From: Pogostemon cablin
Lineage: Eukaryota; Streptophyta; Magnoliopsida; Lamiales; Lamiaceae
DNA: 64,000 bases
Reading direction: 5' to 3'
Assembly (NCBI GenBank): GCA_023678885.1
Contig: CM042958.1
Span: 15,246,852 to 15,310,851 of the forward strand
Below the pieces are notes generated by a model that did not search any database, was not told the DNA's origin, and saw only the letters and a program-made list of their open reading frames with translations. Of this stretch, positions 61,501 to 64,000 are shown in pieces. Each line of letters begins with the position of its first letter. Positions within the stretch are counted from its first letter, which is position 1. The position numbers and the translations under genes are program-made.

Positions 61501-63000
61501 CATTTTTATTTATGGCTTGTTCATACTTTCTCAAATCCTAGTTTATGCTATTGAATCAACTGAGTCTCTTGATGTTGATGCCTACCTCTGCATATTCCTC
61601 ATTATTCACAAGCAGCACTAGTTGGAATCTCTCGAACCTAGACACCTAGTTCTTTATAACTGTGGACAGCTTAGTCCTCTTTTGTCGCATATTTTCTTGT
61701 TATTTACCTTCTACACTCTTGAGATACACCCTGCCTTAGGAAGGGCTGAGTATTTGACTCTTTCCAAAAACCTTGATTATCAAGTCAGCAATTTTCGCAT
61801 TATGAAATGCTTGTTACAATTGTGATGGGATGTCAATCTCTCCACCAGATCTTGAAATATGAAATTGAAATCTGAACAATCCTCATTTTGCAGAAGTTTA
61901 GCTTTTATTTGCATACAATAAGTGTTTGGTTTCTATTGCATTATCCTTATATTTGAATTGAGGAATGTTTAATGTAGGAACGTATTCTTCGGGATCGGGA
62001 TAGAGTAGCATCCAGAACTTGGTATAATGAACAGAAGAATAGATGGGAAATTGATCCCATAGCTGTTCCCTATGCTGTATCTAAGAAACTTGTGGAGAAT
62101 GCTCGAATAAGGCATGACTGGGGTGCCATGTACATCAAATTTAAGGGGAATGACAAAGAATATTATATGGATGCCAGAGTAGGATCCTTTATCATTGTCT
62201 TTCTTCAAATAATTAATTTTTTTCTTAATTATTTTCACCTATATCGCATAATCTGTTCTTTTTTTTTAAAGGAGTATGAGACAATTTTTGAAGACTTTGG
62301 GGGTTTTGATGCATTGTATTTGAGAATGCTTGCAGCTGGAATCCCGACTGCAGTTCAGCTAATGTGGATTCCATTTTCAGAATTAAATTTTAGTCAGCAG
62401 TTTCTTGTGATTTTGACATTCTGTCGTGAGTGCATTACTGGAATATGGAGGACCAGTACTGTTTCTCGAGCCAAAAATTGGGCCTTCAAAAATATAAAGG
62501 ACATTAATGATGATATAATGATGATTGTTGTTTTCCCTATTCTGGAGTTTGTTATCCCTTATCAGGTACACAACTGAATTACACAATATAGTAATTTGAG
62601 CTTTAAATTGTTGTATCAAATATCAGTTTTTGGTGTTCATTTTATCCTCTTATTACACTTTGTCTTCTTTCATGCCATTTCTGATGATATTTTGATGCAT
62701 TTTTATCACATTTTTTATTTGTTATTGTAGGTGAGGATGCTTTTGGGTATGGCATATCCAGAGTATTCTGATGTATCTATTGGATCTACTTGGTATCTCA
62801 AGTGGCAATCTGAGGCTGGGACAAATTTTAGGTCCAGGAATACAGAGGAATTTCAGTGGTATTTTTGGTTTTTGGTTAGAGCTGCCATATATGGATATAT
62901 ACTGTTTCACATTTTCCGGTTTTTGAAGAGGAAAGTTCCTAGAGTTCTTGGTTTTGGGCCTTTGCGGAGAGATCCCAACTTCGAGAAGCTACGTAGAGTG
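58567..63000 (+). CDS. FTSHI5: FTSHI5-like chloroplast FtsH-related protein, N-terminal 721 residues, cut by window edge
   Basis: Exons are 58567-59492, 60488-60959, 61978-62178, 62272-62565 and 62731-63000, in frame throughout and ending in phase 0 at a donor (CGTAGAGTG|GTAAAA). The in-frame codons upstream of 58567 start with TTG, so the ATG at 58567 is taken. Seen: a transit peptide rich in Ser/Arg (about 1-65), a membrane segment (about 95-118), a long charged coiled-coil region (about 125-310), and a second membrane segment near 673-696 before FLKRKVPRVLGFGPLRRDP. Blocks such as DRVASRTWYNEQKNRWEIDP and NTEEFQWYFWFLVRAAIYG match Arabidopsis FTSHI5 (At3g04340) as I remember it; that protein goes on to an AAA-type domain and lacks protease zinc ligands. 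That part lies beyond the window. FtsHi proteins act in the plastid-envelope import-motor complex (family knowledge). Confidence 0.87.
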
Positions 63001-64000
63001 GTAAAATCCTGTCCTGCCAGATATGATGAAATAAAGTGTTTGCTGTTATTCATTATCACTGGTCCATGGTTTTCTCATTTGAAATTTTTATTGAGGCTTG
63101 TTAAGGCAAATAAATAAGTATATAAGGCTTTTTTTGAGCCTAAATTATTTTTAGTACCGTTGTTCCAATGTATCTCATTATTTTATTTGCCAAAAAGTAG
63201 GTGAACAAAATGGATTTCATTTAATTTTTTTTTAATATCCATGACTTAGGAACAGGTTAAATAACTAACCTTTTATGATTGGTCTTCCCTTTTTACTCTC
63301 ATGTTATTGTGTTAATTCTCTTCTAAATACTTTCAAATTTCAATTATCAGGGAAGAGGCCTTGGGAGGGTTATAATTTGAATGATTATGCTATTGCAGTT
63401 TGATGAGAAATCTTTTCTTCCCACATGATGCAGTCCTATGTGTATAGTAAACAATATTCTAGATTGGATTATTGGAATGTGCCCATTAAAGGACTAAAAA
63501 GACAGAAAAGAAAGGTGTTTTGGTGCATGATGATTCTGTTTTAAATGGAATGCATTGTTTAAAAAAGAGAAAAAGGATAGAAAGAAACTGGTGCAAGCTT
63601 AGTGTTGTTGTTGAATTGCGCTCGTACTGGATCTCTTAATTGCCAGTTACTGTATTTTTGATTCACTGATAGTTCAACCAGTCTTTAAGATGTAGGTAGT
63701 ATTTTAACTTATATACTGCGTTTTTCACTTAGCAGTACTACTAACTCTGGATATCTTTCTTACTTATTTATTTCTTGAATGGCTGTTCCATATAAATATT
63801 ATGGATTTATTTTGGTATCTTAGTAAAGATATTAATACTTATTCAAGAGTAAGTTAAAGCCTGGGTTGAGTGATTAACTCTCTATTGAAGCATAATGTGT
63901 TTTCACTTCTTCTGAAGTCAGAGATATTGAATCTCTTCCTTTATCCAGTCCTTTAAAAAATTGGGTATTGCTGTGAATCTCACATACGGGCAAACTATGA
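63001..64000 (+). other. FTSHI5 intron 5, incomplete
   Basis: The reading frame continues past the donor to a stop at 63117, but that stretch has no family similarity. The rest is T-rich with no exon encoding the expected basic segment and AAA domain. The next exon is therefore probably beyond the window. Confidence 0.7.

Noticed and set aside
63001..63117. FTSHI5 ending at the stop at 63117
   Set aside because: Residues after 63000 do not resemble the family, and a good donor sits exactly where conservation stops. The known protein continues for hundreds of residues.

Overview
This is a plant nuclear window. It has spliced genes with GT-AG introns, plastid and mitochondrial targeting presequences, a PLS-class pentatricopeptide repeat gene, plant-specific families (GAPA, thioredoxin X, FTSHI5, BIG BROTHER-related), and AT-rich intergenic DNA full of Stowaway MITEs and other plant transposons. 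The organism is a dicot. An asterid is my guess from the general look of the proteins, and nothing here proves it.

Layout, left to right: a DUF829/TMEM53-type alpha/beta hydrolase (+, start possibly cut by the window edge); a SINE insertion and about 2 kb of A-rich degenerate repeats; NDUFB7 of mitochondrial complex I (+); GAPA, the plastid NADP-GAPDH A subunit (+), convergent with PTPA, the PP2A activator (-). From 16.5 to 33 kb the DNA is AT-rich and TE-rich. It carries two paralogous secreted, ten-cysteine, thionin-like peptide genes (-) about 5.4 kb apart, then about 6.7 kb with no recognisable gene. Next come a RING1-like E3 ligase gene (-), a MULE-like element with a GC-rich interior, thioredoxin X (+) convergent with an E-class PPR gene (-), a hAT element with a perfect 8-bp target duplication, coatomer beta (beta-COP, +), a BIG BROTHER-related RING E3 ligase (+), and the N-terminal 721 residues of FTSHI5 (+), which runs off the right edge.

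The genes do not form an operon-like pathway. Three encode plastid proteins (GAPA, TRX-X, FTSHI5), two are RING-H2 E3 ligases, and the rest are housekeeping. The gene content of most interest is the thionin-like pair. The two genes share exon structure, intron phase, cysteine spacing and a promoter block at the same distance from the ATG. That block is single-copy in one gene and expanded to nearly three tandem copies in the other.

I saw no CRISPR array, rRNA gene, intact tRNA gene or viral gene. Exon borders were read by eye from GT/AG signals and frame continuity. They are predictions without transcript support.
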